A DNA stretch of 64,000 nt from an uncultured Pelagibacteraceae bacterium. GTDB lineage: Bacteria; Pseudomonadota; Alphaproteobacteria; Pelagibacterales; Pelagibacteraceae. The translations under genes were made by a program, and so were the position numbers. This document shows positions 10,238 to 19,507 of the stretch, in pieces (position 1 is the first letter of the stretch; each line of letters opens with the position of its first letter). Below the pieces are notes generated by a model, which did not search any database, was not told the origin of the DNA, and worked only from the letters and a program-made list of their open reading frames with translations. The stretch covers positions 62,001-126,000 of the forward strand of contig CACJVT010000002.1 in the NCBI GenBank assembly GCA_902596925.1. The letters are read 5' to 3'.

Positions 10238-10787
10238 TCATACAATTAAAGAGGAAAAATCATATCAAGGTCTACAAATGAACGAGGTTAAACCTGTTAT
10301 GAAATTGATAGTAAGAGGTAAAAAAAGAGAATTTTTATCAGCTGTTGGTAAATCTTTAAATATGGTTTTGCCTACAAAAGCAAATACTTCCACTCAAAGT
10401 GAAAAATTGACTGCTCTATGGTTGAGTCCTGATGAATGGATGATTTTTTCAAATGGCGTTGTTAAAGAAAATACAAATTCTTATGAAACTGAAACACTTT
10501 TGAATAAAAACATATCTAAATTAAATTTAGGAGCTGTGGTGGATGTCACAGATCAATTTGTAAGGATTAATCTCAAAGGGGATAAGATATATGATTTGTT
10601 TCAAACAGGCTCTCCTTTTAATTTTAATGATTTTAAAGGTAAAATTGGCTCAGTGACCCAAACAATTCTCGCAAAAATAGATGTAATCATTCATAATCAA
10701 AATAAAAATGAAGTGAATTTGTTTGTAAGACGCTCATTTTCTGAGCATTTATTTGCATGGATGAATGATAGTGCGTCAAGATTATAG
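10224..10787 (+). CDS. soxG: Sarcosine oxidase gamma subunit
   Basis: The smallest folate-domain-like subunit of heterotetrameric sarcosine oxidase, 187 residues. Recognised by position after soxA and by segments such as LWLSPDEWMIFS (about 72-83), GAVVDVTDQFVRINLKG (about 109-125) and LFVRRSFSEHLFAWM near the end, typical of SoxG. The ATG at 10224 lies inside the end of soxA (14-nt overlap), which suggests coupled translation. It is the last sox gene of the operon; 35 nt follow before the transporter genes. Confidence 0.93.
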   Translation: MLNYNHTIKEEKSYQGLQMNEVKPVMKLIVRGKKREFLSAVGKSLNMVLPTKANTSTQSEKLTALWLSPDEWMIFSNGVVKENTNSYETETLLNKNISKLNLGAVVDVTDQFVRINLKGDKIYDLFQTGSPFNFNDFKGKIGSVTQTILAKIDVIIHNQNKNEVNLFVRRSFSEHLFAWMNDSASRL

Positions 10788-10822
10788 TCACATTTAGATC
10801 TCAAATAAGTTAAATAAAAAAT

Positions 10823-11590
10823 ATGAAAAAATTATTTTTAGTAGCATTATTTGCTCTTTTACCCTTCTCACTAAACGCAGAATCTAATCTAGATAAAATT
10901 TTGTCTTCTGGAGTACTTAAAGTTGGTACTACTGGAGATTGGGATCCTATGACAGTCAAAGATCCTGCAACCAACAAATATAAAGGTTTCGATATCGATG
11001 TAATGAATCAATTAGCTAAAGATATGGGTGTAAAAATTGAGTTTGTACCTGCAGAATGGAAAACTATTGTTTCAGGAATAACATCTGCAAGATATGATAT
11101 CTCAACTAGTGTTACAAAAACGCCAAAGAGAGCTGAAGTAGCCGGTTTTACAGATACTTATTACAAATATGCTACTGTGCCACTTGTTCTCAAAAAGAAC
11201 TTAAAAAAATTTCCAACTTGGGACTCGCTCAATAATTCAAATGTAACAATCGCAACTACTCTTGGTACTTCTCAAGAGGAAAAGGCAAAAGAATTTTTTC
11301 CAAAATCAAAATTAAACTCAATTGAAGCACCAGCAAGAGACTTTCAAGAAGTCTTGGCAGGTAGAGCTGATGGTAATATTACAAGTTCAACAGAGGCAAA
11401 TAAATTGGTTATTAAATATCCTCAGTTGGCAATCGTTCCAGATGGTGGAAAAAATCCAGCATTTTTAGCAATGATGGTACCAAAAGGTGATACTAAGTGG
11501 AATGATTATGTCAATAAATGGATAAAAGACAAAAAATCTTCAGGCTTCTTCACTAAGTTATTAGCTAAATATAATTTAAAGAGCTTATAA
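10823..11590 (+). CDS. Amino-acid ABC transporter substrate-binding protein (family 3, PheC-like)
   Basis: A 255-residue secreted protein with a signal peptide (about 1-19, cleavage near LNA-ES) followed by a family-3 extracellular solute-binding domain. The start [13 protein letters not shown] plus [18 protein letters not shown] resembles both polar-amino-acid binding proteins and cyclohexadienyl/arogenate dehydratase (PheC), which share this fold. An amino-acid-type permease follows, so transport is the better reading. Its place directly after soxG suggests the ligand may relate to methylated amines or glycine derivatives (inference only). The ligand cannot be read from sequence. Confidence 0.85.
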   Translation: MKKLFLVALFALLPFSLNAESNLDKILSSGVLKVGTTGDWDPMTVKDPATNKYKGFDIDVMNQLAKDMGVKIEFVPAEWKTIVSGITSARYDISTSVTKTPKRAEVAGFTDTYYKYATVPLVLKKNLKKFPTWDSLNNSNVTIATTLGTSQEEKAKEFFPKSKLNSIEAPARDFQEVLAGRADGNITSSTEANKLVIKYPQLAIVPDGGKNPAFLAMMVPKGDTKWNDYVNKWIKDKKSSGFFTKLLAKYNLKSL

Positions 11591-11611
11591 AAAATTAGTA
11601 ATTAATTTTTT
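11589..11611 (+). terminator. AT-only hairpin with T run between binding protein and permease (attenuator-like)
   Basis: A six-A run plus TTA (11589-11597) pairs with TAA plus a six-T run (11603-11611) around a 5-nt loop, giving a 9-bp stem that starts in the stop codon of the binding-protein gene. Partial termination here would leave more binding protein than permease, a common pattern. The lack of G:C pairs makes it weak. Confidence 0.35.
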
Positions 11612-11630
11612 ATTCTTTATAAGTTAAGGA

Positions 11631-12362
11631 GTGAAAAATCTACTTTTATTAATTCTAATTTTCCCATTAACATCATGCGGTAAAAGTGAATTAAACTGGT
11701 TGATCTTGTCACCAAACAATATTGAGGGATTAACTAATCTGAAGTTTTTATTAAGTGGTATAACAACTACTATTTATATTAGTATAGTCTCAATCATTAT
11801 TTCAATTATTCTAGGTCTTTTAGTTGCTATTCCATCACTGGCTAAAAGTAAATTTTTAACCTACCTCAATATTGGTTATGTTGAGATTGTACGAGCAATT
11901 CCTTTACTAGTTTTAATTTTATGGATTTATTATGGTCTTCCAATCATGACAGGTATAAGTTTTAGCCCATTCGTTTCTGGTATCATAGCTCTATCAATAA
12001 GCGAAAGTGCTTTTCAAGCAGAAATATTTAGAGCAGGAATTAATTCAATAAAAAAATCGCAGTGGGAGGCTGGAAGCTCTTTAGGATTAAGTTTTTTTAG
12101 AAAATTAAGATTAGTAATCCTACCTCAGGCAATAAAGAATATTTTACCAGCTATTGGTAATCAATTTGTATATGTGCTTAAAATGTCCTCTCTTGTATCG
12201 ATAATTGGTATTGGAGATCTGACTAGAAAAGCAAACGAATTGGTTGTGACGACTTATCGGCCTCTTGAAATATATACATTTCTAATTCTAGAATATTTAG
12301 TCTTGATATTAATTGTTTCTTATCTTGTTAGAAAATTAGAAAAAAAATTACAAAAAGATTAA
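11631..12362 (+). CDS. Amino-acid ABC transporter permease (HisM/GlnP family) with lipoprotein-like N-terminus
   Basis: Integral inner-membrane permease of 243 residues with about five hydrophobic segments. The EAA loop that contacts the ATPase is visible as KSQWEAGSSLGLSFFRKLRLVILPQA (split: WEAGSSLGLS and LRLVILPQA), and VEIVRAIPLLVLILW matches the family. A GTG start at 11631 follows AAGGA by a proper distance. Oddity: residues 1-16 look like a lipoprotein signal peptide with lipobox LTSC and Cys16 ahead of the normal permease start. No ATPase gene and no second permease are nearby, so the ATPase must come from elsewhere. It ends convergently, overlapping the nuclease gene by 4 nt. Confidence 0.9.
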   Translation: MKNLLLLILIFPLTSCGKSELNWLILSPNNIEGLTNLKFLLSGITTTIYISIVSIIISIILGLLVAIPSLAKSKFLTYLNIGYVEIVRAIPLLVLILWIYYGLPIMTGISFSPFVSGIIALSISESAFQAEIFRAGINSIKKSQWEAGSSLGLSFFRKLRLVILPQAIKNILPAIGNQFVYVLKMSSLVSIIGIGDLTRKANELVVTTYRPLEIYTFLILEYLVLILIVSYLVRKLEKKLQKD

Positions 12363-12368
12363 TTTTTT
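12352..12368. terminator. AT-only hairpin across convergent gene ends
   Basis: AAAAAG and TTTTTT pair (one G:U) around ATTAA exactly over the overlapping stop codons of the permease and nuclease genes. T runs follow on both strands, so it could act in both directions. It is short and has no G:C pairs. Confidence 0.25.
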
Positions 12369-12838
12369 CTTCTATAGTCCCAAGGATATTCAAAAGTCAT
12401 TGCCCACATACCTTTTTTATTTTTTTTGGCATAATCTTCATCTGTAATGTATTTTGTTGAATATTTCCTGTAAGCAAAAGCATAACCCTCTCGAACAAGA
12501 TACTTAGATAGACTTTGATTATTTACAAAACATTCAGCTAAAATTCTCTTATATCTATCTATCCCCTCCTTGACACATCTTACTTTGTTTTTACCTATCT
12601 TATTAATAAGTAATTGTTTTGCTTGAATTCCACATTTGATAACCTCATTATTCTTATTACAAATTTGTTTTATTTCAGGAGTATCAATGCCACTAAAACG
12701 AATTTTTTCGTTTTTTAAATGAATAGTATCTCCGTCTATAACCTTTATTTCACTAGATTTTACATCAAGGTATGTGACAAAGAAAAATATTAGACAAATA
12801 CTAGTAAGTAAAAAGACTTTTATTTTGTTTGAAAACAT
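12359..12838 (-). CDS. Secreted thermonuclease-like (SNase) nuclease
   Basis: A 159-residue protein with an N-terminal hydrophobic signal (about 5-23) and a staphylococcal-nuclease domain. Catalytic-site residues are visible: Asp36/Asp38 in VIDGDTI, Arg47 in IRFSG, Glu55 in DTPE, and an Arg in RYKRILAE (about 95-102), matching the D/R/E/R set of SNase. C-terminal KKGMWAMTFEYPWDYR is typical for bacterial members. It probably degrades nucleic acid in the periplasm or outside the cell, perhaps for phosphate or nucleoside scavenging (inference). The ATG overlaps the end of the MATE gene by 38 nt; a later internal start is possible but would shorten the signal peptide. Confidence 0.88.
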   Translation of the reverse strand: MFSNKIKVFLLTSICLIFFFVTYLDVKSSEIKVIDGDTIHLKNEKIRFSGIDTPEIKQICNKNNEVIKCGIQAKQLLINKIGKNKVRCVKEGIDRYKRILAECFVNNQSLSKYLVREGYAFAYRKYSTKYITDEDYAKKNKKGMWAMTFEYPWDYRRKN

Positions 12839-14171
12839 TATTCAAAAAATACCCAATAAATATTAGAACTGCAATTCCCATAAACCAATTTGTTACTAAA
12901 ATCGTATAAAAAATATCCTCATAATCCCCTCCTTTAATATTAATTACATACCATAAACTTAAAAATGGAAGAGCTGTTAATCTAAGAATACTTAGATAAA
13001 GACTGTACAATGGTTTTTTCACTGCTTGGAATACTGCAGTGGTTATAAAAAAAACAGGATAAATTGGGCCAATTAATGCAGCAACTTTTAGATATATAGC
13101 ACCATGCTTTATTGCCTCTTGGTTATCAGTAAATAATGAAACTAAAAACTCTGCACCTAAAAATATTATTATTCCTGCACATATCATAAAAGATGATCCA
13201 AACATTAAAGCTTTTCTGTACAATTCTCTCAATCTATCATAATTTTTTGCACCAAAATTTTGTCCCCCAATTGATAATACCGCTGTATTTAATCCAATTA
13301 CAGGAAGTAGAAAAACTTGTTCAATTCTTAAAGCAGCACCATAACCAGCAGTAGCTAAATCTCCAAATTGACCAATGAAGTAAAGGATGTTGAACAAACC
13401 AACACCAATCAACAACATGCTAAACATTACAGGAATTGTCTGATACAAGAGTTCACCAAGAAGATCAAATTTTGGAATAAAACACTCAGGCTTAAGATAT
13501 TGTTTTAATTCACAACAATAAACTTTATATGCTAAATACAAAAGACCAACAAACTGAGCCACTACAGTAGCTATTGCAAGTCCAGCTATACCAAATGCTG
13601 GAATAAAACCATAACCAAAAATAAATAATGGATTTAGAATAATATTTAAAAAGAAACTAAAAATTAAAACGTTTCTGTAACTTTTTGTATCCCCTTGCGC
13701 ATTTAGAGTTCCATTTAAGGAAATTTGTATCAAAACAATTATAGTTCCATAGAAAATTACATCTAGATATTTTCTAGTTAATATAATTGCCTCTTGGTCT
13801 GATCCCATAAGAGAAAGTAAAAAATCTGAAACATTTAAACCAAAAAAAGTAACTAGTATGGATAAAAAGATTGCAAAAATAATTGATTGAGCAACAAATA
13901 ATGACGCCTTCTTTTTATTATTAGCCCCTATATTATTTCCAATTAAAGTATTAGTTCCAGCAGTTAATCCAACACCTATTGCAATAATAGTAAAATAAAT
14001 TGGAAAAGATTTTGCGATCGCTGCTATTGCTTCAGCAGATATTCTTCCCGCGAACCATGTGTCTACTAGATTGTAAAAGGTTTGAAATAATGAACCAACA
14101 CTTGCTGGAATAGTAACTTTTCTCAATAAAAACCATATTGGATCTTTAGTTAATTTGAAAGATTGTGACAA
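12801..14171 (-). CDS. MATE-family multidrug/Na+ efflux transporter
   Basis: A 456-residue inner-membrane protein with about twelve hydrophobic segments in two similar halves. The start TIPASVGSLFQTFYNLVDTWFAGRIS is the typical MATE N-lobe helix 1, and the central IPVMFSMLLIGVGLFNILYF begins the C-lobe. The family exports cationic drugs or metabolites in exchange for H+ or Na+. The substrate cannot be read from sequence. It follows trhO by 8 nt on the same strand and overlaps the nuclease gene. Confidence 0.92.
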   Translation of the reverse strand: MSQSFKLTKDPIWFLLRKVTIPASVGSLFQTFYNLVDTWFAGRISAEAIAAIAKSFPIYFTIIAIGVGLTAGTNTLIGNNIGANNKKKASLFVAQSIIFAIFLSILVTFFGLNVSDFLLSLMGSDQEAIILTRKYLDVIFYGTIIVLIQISLNGTLNAQGDTKSYRNVLIFSFFLNIILNPLFIFGYGFIPAFGIAGLAIATVVAQFVGLLYLAYKVYCCELKQYLKPECFIPKFDLLGELLYQTIPVMFSMLLIGVGLFNILYFIGQFGDLATAGYGAALRIEQVFLLPVIGLNTAVLSIGGQNFGAKNYDRLRELYRKALMFGSSFMICAGIIIFLGAEFLVSLFTDNQEAIKHGAIYLKVAALIGPIYPVFFITTAVFQAVKKPLYSLYLSILRLTALPFLSLWYVINIKGGDYEDIFYTILVTNWFMGIAVLIFIGYFLNNVFKQNKSLFTY

Positions 14172-14179
14172 ATAAATCC

Positions 14180-15088
14180 TTAGTTAAATTCTTTTTGAAA
14201 ATTATATTTTTTTCCTGATAGCTTTGCCTTGTATATCTGACTTTGTCTCATTCTAAAACGAGATTTTTGGTTTTTTGAGAGTTTATCAAAACAATTAGGA
14301 CAAGTTACACCCTCCTCATATTTTTTAGATTTTTTATCTTTAATCGAGATTGGTTGTCTACATCCACCACAAATTGAATAGGTTCCTTGTGCTAATCCGT
14401 GTTTTAAACTTACTCTGTTATCGAATACAAAACACTCGCCTTTCCATAAACTTTTTTTTGGTTTGATTTTTTTTAAGTAATTCAAAATTCCACCCTTTAA
14501 TTGATAAATATTTTTAAAACCTTTTTTTTCTAAAAATACAGAGGCTTTTTCACACCTAATTCCACCAGTGCAAAACATTGCTATTGGCTGATCTTTTTTT
14601 AACTTTTTTAAGTATTTCGGGAAATCTCTAAAGTTACTTATATTTGGATTTACTGATTTTTTAAAAGAACCAACTTTATGTTCAAAAGGTTTTCTTGCAT
14701 CTAATAAAAGAGTTTCTTTTTTTTTAATTAATTTATTCCATTTTGTTGGATCAATATGAGTATTCTTTTTTGTGATCCTATTCGACATTTTAAGATCCAT
14801 TGGAACAACTTCTCTTTTAATTTTCACTTTAGGTTTATGAAAAGGTTTAAATTTACTTATTGAATTATTGACACTATCAAATTCTTTAATATTCAAAATT
14901 TTTTTTAATCTAATAATTGTAGTCTTAATATCTTTATTCATTCCAGAAATAGATCCATTTAAACCCTCTTTAGAAATGATAATTGATCCATTTATATTTC
15001 TATTATTTAAAAGATTACTCAATATCTTTTGATTTTTTTTTAAATCATTTATTTTTTGAAATTTATAAAAACCAAATACAGTGAACAT
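14180..15088 (-). CDS. trhO: tRNA uridine(34) hydroxylase, rhodanese-like
   Basis: 302 residues. TrhO (YceA) makes 5-hydroxyuridine at the wobble base of some tRNAs using oxygen. Seen: an N-terminal acylphosphatase-like domain with KEGLNGSISG (40-49), a rhodanese domain with DARKPFEHKVGSF (about 130-142) and active-site Cys173 in FCTGGIRCEKA with Cys179, and a C-terminal region with CxxC pairs (ICGGCRQP, TCPNCFD) that may bind a metal. The start codon overlaps the stop of the O-methyltransferase gene by 1 nt. Confidence 0.93.
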   Translation of the reverse strand: MFTVFGFYKFQKINDLKKNQKILSNLLNNRNINGSIIISKEGLNGSISGMNKDIKTTIIRLKKILNIKEFDSVNNSISKFKPFHKPKVKIKREVVPMDLKMSNRITKKNTHIDPTKWNKLIKKKETLLLDARKPFEHKVGSFKKSVNPNISNFRDFPKYLKKLKKDQPIAMFCTGGIRCEKASVFLEKKGFKNIYQLKGGILNYLKKIKPKKSLWKGECFVFDNRVSLKHGLAQGTYSICGGCRQPISIKDKKSKKYEEGVTCPNCFDKLSKNQKSRFRMRQSQIYKAKLSGKKYNFQKEFN

Positions 15089-15738
15089 TAAATCTTCCTA
15101 CAAACAGTCATTCCATCACCAAAAGGCACCATGACCTTTTCAATTCTTGTATCCTTAGAGATAAAATCATTCAAATCTCTAATACTTTTTGTAATTTTGT
15201 CATTTTTATCTTTGTTAACAACTTCCCCATGCCATAATACATTATCGATTATCACTAAACCCTCTTTATTCAATAAATCTAAAGAAATTTCATAATATTT
15301 TTTATAATTCATTTTATCTGCATCAATAAAAACTAAGTCAAATTTTTCATTTCTTATACTCATTAAAGTTTCTAATGCTGGTTTAATCATTGTTTTAATC
15401 TTATGATCTTGATTAGCCTTTTTAAAAAAACTTTGTGCAACTTTAGTTGTTTCCACATTTTTATCTAATGCAATTATACTGCCTTCATCTGGTAAGGCTA
15501 ATGCCATAGATAATGTACTTAAACCTGTAAAAGTTCCTATCTCTAGGACTTTTTTAATTTTAGAAACTTTTATAATCAGATGTAGAAATTGACATTGAGA
15601 AATAGATATTTGCATTTTTTTTAAATCACCAAGTGATAGGTTGTAATCTATTATTTCTTTTTGAATTGGATGTAATTTCAAACCATTCTTTAGAATATAA
15701 TCTTGTAAATGTTTTGTGATATTAAGGTCTGAACCCAT
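15088..15738 (-). CDS. SAM-dependent O-methyltransferase (family 3, CCoAOMT-like)
   Basis: About 216 residues from the ATG at 15738, which places the start 4 nt after the gatB stop; an upstream ATG at 15768 would overlap gatB by 26 nt. Seen: the family N-terminus ITKHLQDYILKNG, the SAM-binding motif VLEIGTFTGLSTLSMA, the metal/substrate block FIDADKMNY, and LVIIDNVLWHGEV. This family uses divalent cations to methylate small catechol-like hydroxyls, but bacterial substrates are mostly unknown. It is co-oriented with gatCAB and trhO, with no clear functional link. Confidence 0.9.
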   Translation of the reverse strand: MGSDLNITKHLQDYILKNGLKLHPIQKEIIDYNLSLGDLKKMQISISQCQFLHLIIKVSKIKKVLEIGTFTGLSTLSMALALPDEGSIIALDKNVETTKVAQSFFKKANQDHKIKTMIKPALETLMSIRNEKFDLVFIDADKMNYKKYYEISLDLLNKEGLVIIDNVLWHGEVVNKDKNDKITKSIRDLNDFISKDTRIEKVMVPFGDGMTVCRKI

Positions 15739-15742
15739 AACC

Positions 15743-17218
15743 TTATAATTTTTTCTTAAGGATCTCATTTATTAATTGAGGGTTAGCTTTTCCACCTGAT
15801 GCCTTCATTGCTTGACCAACAAAAAAACCAAATAATTTTTCTTTACCTTGTTTATATTCAATAGCTTTTTCTCTGTTGTCATTTATAATTTTATCAATTA
15901 AAGCCTCTAAAGCTTTTGGATCGCTTTGTTGTTTTAATCCTTTTTCCTCAACAATTTTTTGTGGATCTTTATCTCCATCTATCATCAATTCAAAAACAGT
16001 TTTTGCTATCTTTCCTGAGATAGTTCCATTCTTAATAAGATTTATCAATATGGCAAAATTCTTAGCACTCACTGGACTTTGAGAAATTTCTAAACCTTTG
16101 CTATTTAAAACAGCAAATAGTTCTCCTGTGATCCAATTGACTGCCAACTTAATATCTTTATTTTTACCCATTTTAGCAACAACCTCTTCAAAGTATTTTG
16201 CAGTATCAATATCAGACACTAAAATATTGGCTTCATAAGAAGATAATTTAAACTCTTCAATAAATCTTTTCTTTTTATCATCTGGAAGTTCTGGAATATC
16301 ATTTTTAAGTTCTTCAATAAATTTTTCCGACACCTCCAAAGGTAATAAATCAGGGTCCGGAAAATATCTATAATCATGAGCGTCTTCTTTTGATCTCATT
16401 GACCTTGTCTCATTTTTCTTCGTATCAAAAAGCCTTGTTTCTTGATCAATAGTTTTGCCCTCTTCTATTAAATCAACTTGCCTATTAGCCTCATATTCTA
16501 TCGCCATTTGCATAAACTTAATTGAATTAACATTTTTAATTTCACATCGAGTACCGAATTCCTTTGAGCCTTTTAGTCTTACAGAAACGTTCACATCAGC
16601 TCTTAAAGAGCCCTCTTGCATATTTCCATCACAAGTTCCCAAGTATCTCATTATAGATCGTAATTTTTTAATGTAAGCATTAACCTCATCTGGGGATCTT
16701 AGATCAGGTTTGCTCACTATTTCCATTAAAGCTACTCCTGATCTATTTAAATCTACAAAAGTATTTTGTGGGTCAAGATCATGTATACTTTTTCCAGCAT
16801 CTTGTTCTAGGTGTAATCTTTCTATACCAACTTCTTTTTGACCATTAGGCATATCCAAAATAACTTTACCCTCGCCTACTATAGGATCTTTAAATTGTGA
16901 TATTTGATATCCTTGAGGTAAATCAGCATAAAAATAATTTTTTCTATCAAATACTGAACGTTTATTAATTTTTGCGTTAAGGCCAATGCCAGTTTTAATT
17001 GCTTGTTTGACACAAAATTCGTTTATTACTGGTAACATTCCTGGAAATGCAGCATCAACTAAACTAACTTGCGTATTAGGTTCTGCTCCAAATTTGGTTG
17101 CTGAAGTAGAAAATAATTTAGACTCAGATAAAACTTGAGCATGAACTTCTAAACCAATTACTACTTCATACTGATTATCTTTTCGATTGATCAAATATTC
17201 TGAATCTTTTTTACTCAC
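15743..17218 (-). CDS. gatB: Aspartyl/glutamyl-tRNA(Asn/Gln) amidotransferase subunit B
   Basis: GatB phosphorylates the misacylated Asp-tRNA(Asn) or Glu-tRNA(Gln) and takes ammonia from GatA. Seen: [12 protein letters not shown] at the N-terminus, [41 protein letters not shown] and the C-terminal YqeY-like tail ending in [11 protein letters not shown] choose the GTG at 17218 because it overlaps the gatA stop as GTGA, the coupling arrangement common here (491 residues); TTG at 17230 and GTG at 17227 are in-frame alternatives. The full gatC-gatA-gatB operon is present. Confidence 0.95.
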   Translation of the reverse strand: MSKKDSEYLINRKDNQYEVVIGLEVHAQVLSESKLFSTSATKFGAEPNTQVSLVDAAFPGMLPVINEFCVKQAIKTGIGLNAKINKRSVFDRKNYFYADLPQGYQISQFKDPIVGEGKVILDMPNGQKEVGIERLHLEQDAGKSIHDLDPQNTFVDLNRSGVALMEIVSKPDLRSPDEVNAYIKKLRSIMRYLGTCDGNMQEGSLRADVNVSVRLKGSKEFGTRCEIKNVNSIKFMQMAIEYEANRQVDLIEEGKTIDQETRLFDTKKNETRSMRSKEDAHDYRYFPDPDLLPLEVSEKFIEELKNDIPELPDDKKKRFIEEFKLSSYEANILVSDIDTAKYFEEVVAKMGKNKDIKLAVNWITGELFAVLNSKGLEISQSPVSAKNFAILINLIKNGTISGKIAKTVFELMIDGDKDPQKIVEEKGLKQQSDPKALEALIDKIINDNREKAIEYKQGKEKLFGFFVGQAMKASGGKANPQLINEILKKKL

Positions 17219-18672
17219 TTTATCCACCAATCGGTAATTTTGTTTTTAAAATTGATCTTTTCTTCCATAGCATAAGCTATATTCAGTATATTTTGTTCAT
17301 CAAAAGCTTTGCCAATAATTTGTAAACCTAAAGGATAACCTTTTGCATCATGTCCTGCAGGTATTGAGATGCCTGGAAGTCCAGCCAAGTTAACAGGTAC
17401 TGTAAATATATCATTAAGATACATTGAAACTGGGTCATTCGTTTTTTCACCTATTTTGAATGCTGAGCTAGGTGTTGATGGAGTTAAAATTGCATCGACT
17501 TTTTTATAAGCCTCATCAAAATCATTTTTGATAAGTTTCCTTACTTTTTGAGCTTTAAGATAATACGCATCGTAATATCCAGAAGACAAAACATAAGTTC
17601 CAATCATAATTCTTCTTTGAACTTCAGCGCCAAAACCTTCTGATCTAGTTTTTTCGTACATATCAATTAAATTTTCACCTTTTGCTCTAAATCCATACTT
17701 TACACCATCATATCTTGCTAAGTTTGATGAAGCCTCTGCTGGAGCAACTATATAATATGTTGGTAAGGCATAACTTGTATTTGGGAGAGAAATATCAATA
17801 GTTTCAGCACCACAATCTTTAATATATTGAATACCTTTTTGCCAGAGATCTTCAATTTCTTTTGGCATACCGTCGACTCTATATTCTTTTGGTATTCCAA
17901 TTTTTTTTCCTTTTATGTTATTTGTAAGTTCTTTACTGTAATGATTTCTTTTAAAATCTATTGAAGTAGAGTCTTTAGGATCATAAGAACTAATCACTTC
18001 ATGCAATAAAGCACAATCCTTGACATTTTGTGCCATTGGTCCTGCTTGATCCAATGATGAAGCAAAAGCAACTATTCCATATCTTGAACAACTTCCGTAT
18101 GTAGGTTTCAATCCAACAATTCCAGTAAAAGAAGCTGGTTGTCTAATTGATCCACCAGTATCAGTACCAATTGTAACAGGAGTTAATTGTCCAGCTACAG
18201 CTGAAGCTGAACCACCAGATGATCCACCTGGAACTAAATTTTTATCAATAGGACTTTGAACATTGCCAAAAAAACTTGTTTCATTTGATGAGCCCATTGC
18301 AAACTCATCACAGTTTAGCTTACCTAAAAGTATTGCACCTTCATTCCAAATATTTTCTGTTACTGTTGATTCATAAGTTGGAACAAAATTATTTAAAATT
18401 TTACTACCAGCAGTTGTTTTAATGTCTTTTGTGCAAAATAAATCCTTAACTGCCATTGGTATACCTGGCAGTTTTAAATCAAGATTAGGTTTTTGATCAA
18501 ATTTTTTTGCTTTATCTAGAGCTGATGTAAAGTCATTTGTAATATAAGCATTCAATTTCTCAGATTTTTCAGATCTATCAATAAATGCTTTGGTTACATC
18601 TGTTGAAGAAAGTTTTTTATTTTTAATATTTTCAACAAGTTCTGTAAGGGATTGTTTTGTAATATCTGACAT
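17215..18672 (-). CDS. gatA: Aspartyl/glutamyl-tRNA(Asn/Gln) amidotransferase subunit A
   Basis: Glutaminase subunit of GatCAB, 485 residues of the amidase-signature family. The Ser-cisSer-Lys triad is visible as Lys76 (AVKDLF), Ser151 (PGGSSGGSA) and Ser175 ([12 protein letters not shown]). It releases ammonia from glutamine and channels it to GatB. Its ATG overlaps the gatC stop by 1 nt. Presence of GatCAB means that Gln-tRNA, and possibly Asn-tRNA, is made by the indirect route. Confidence 0.97.
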   Translation of the reverse strand: MSDITKQSLTELVENIKNKKLSSTDVTKAFIDRSEKSEKLNAYITNDFTSALDKAKKFDQKPNLDLKLPGIPMAVKDLFCTKDIKTTAGSKILNNFVPTYESTVTENIWNEGAILLGKLNCDEFAMGSSNETSFFGNVQSPIDKNLVPGGSSGGSASAVAGQLTPVTIGTDTGGSIRQPASFTGIVGLKPTYGSCSRYGIVAFASSLDQAGPMAQNVKDCALLHEVISSYDPKDSTSIDFKRNHYSKELTNNIKGKKIGIPKEYRVDGMPKEIEDLWQKGIQYIKDCGAETIDISLPNTSYALPTYYIVAPAEASSNLARYDGVKYGFRAKGENLIDMYEKTRSEGFGAEVQRRIMIGTYVLSSGYYDAYYLKAQKVRKLIKNDFDEAYKKVDAILTPSTPSSAFKIGEKTNDPVSMYLNDIFTVPVNLAGLPGISIPAGHDAKGYPLGLQIIGKAFDEQNILNIAYAMEEKINFKNKITDWWIK

Positions 18673-18959
18673 TATTCAATAACCTTGGGTACTACAAAAT
18701 AGTCCTCATTATTTTGAGGAGAATTTTTAATAATTTGTTCTCGTATATTTTTACTTTTTACTTCATCAGATCTTAATTTTAATGTTGTTTCTGCAATAGA
18801 AGTTAATGGTTCTACATTGTCAGTTTTTAATTCATTAAGTTTTTCAATAAAATCAAAAATAGAATTTAAATCACCGGCTAATTTTTCAGCTCTTTGCTGG
18901 TCAACTGAAATTCTTGCCAATTTAGATATATGTTTTATTGTTTTAAGATCTATACTCAT
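18672..18959 (-). CDS. gatC: Aspartyl/glutamyl-tRNA(Asn/Gln) amidotransferase subunit C
   Basis: A 95-residue helical protein that wraps between GatA and GatB. Seen: KHISKLARISV at the N-terminus, LNSIFDFIEKLNELKTDNVEP in the middle and the C-terminal segment ending FVVPKVIE, all family hallmarks. It is first in gatCAB and divergent from ruvX across 50 nt in which I see no convincing promoter. Confidence 0.95.
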   Translation of the reverse strand: MSIDLKTIKHISKLARISVDQQRAEKLAGDLNSIFDFIEKLNELKTDNVEPLTSIAETTLKLRSDEVKSKNIREQIIKNSPQNNEDYFVVPKVIE

Positions 18960-19009
18960 ATGCTATTTAAATAAGAGGCAAAGTATCACTTAAGTTTAAA
19001 ATATACAAT

Positions 19010-19465
19010 ATGATCACTTTAGAGGAATTTAAAAAAAAACACTCAGATAAGTGTAGATTGATAGGTTTAGACCTTGGATCTAAAAGAATTGGTGTGTCAA
19101 TCTGTGATGACAAACAACTAATAGCCACTCCATTAAAAACAATAAATAGAAATTCATTAAAAGATCTAGTTGATGAACTAAGATTAATCATTAATGAAAA
19201 TGATATAAAAGGAATTATTATTGGAAATCCTTTAAATATGGATGGATCCTCAGGTAGGTCAGCTCAATCTGTAAAAGATACAACTGAAAATATTGAAAAA
19301 AACTTGGATATTCCAATTTGTCTCTGGGATGAAAGACTCTCAACTGTTGGTGCTTTTAATCTGTCTAGCCAGTTAGATATTAATGTGAGTAAAAGAGAAA
19401 AAAAGATCGACGAAAATGCTGCTGCTTTTATATTACAAGGAGCTTTAGATTTTTTGAATAATTAA
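19010..19465 (+). CDS. ruvX: Putative Holliday junction resolvase / pre-16S rRNA nuclease (YqgF)
   Basis: 151-residue RNase H-like nuclease. The first catalytic Asp is Asp21 in GLDLGSKRIGVS; GIIIGNPLNMDGSSG and LWDERLSTV supply the other family blocks, and DENAAAFILQGALD ends the protein with the last conserved acidic residue. YqgF matures the 5' end of 16S rRNA in E. coli and has been proposed as a backup resolvase. It is the first gene of the plus-strand group ruvX-pyrB-pyrX-plsY-topA. Confidence 0.93.
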   Translation: MITLEEFKKKHSDKCRLIGLDLGSKRIGVSICDDKQLIATPLKTINRNSLKDLVDELRLIINENDIKGIIIGNPLNMDGSSGRSAQSVKDTTENIEKNLDIPICLWDERLSTVGAFNLSSQLDINVSKREKKIDENAAAFILQGALDFLNN

Positions 19466-19507
19466 TACTTGCTATTATAGAGGTTTATAGTTATAGAGTT
19501 GGTTTTA

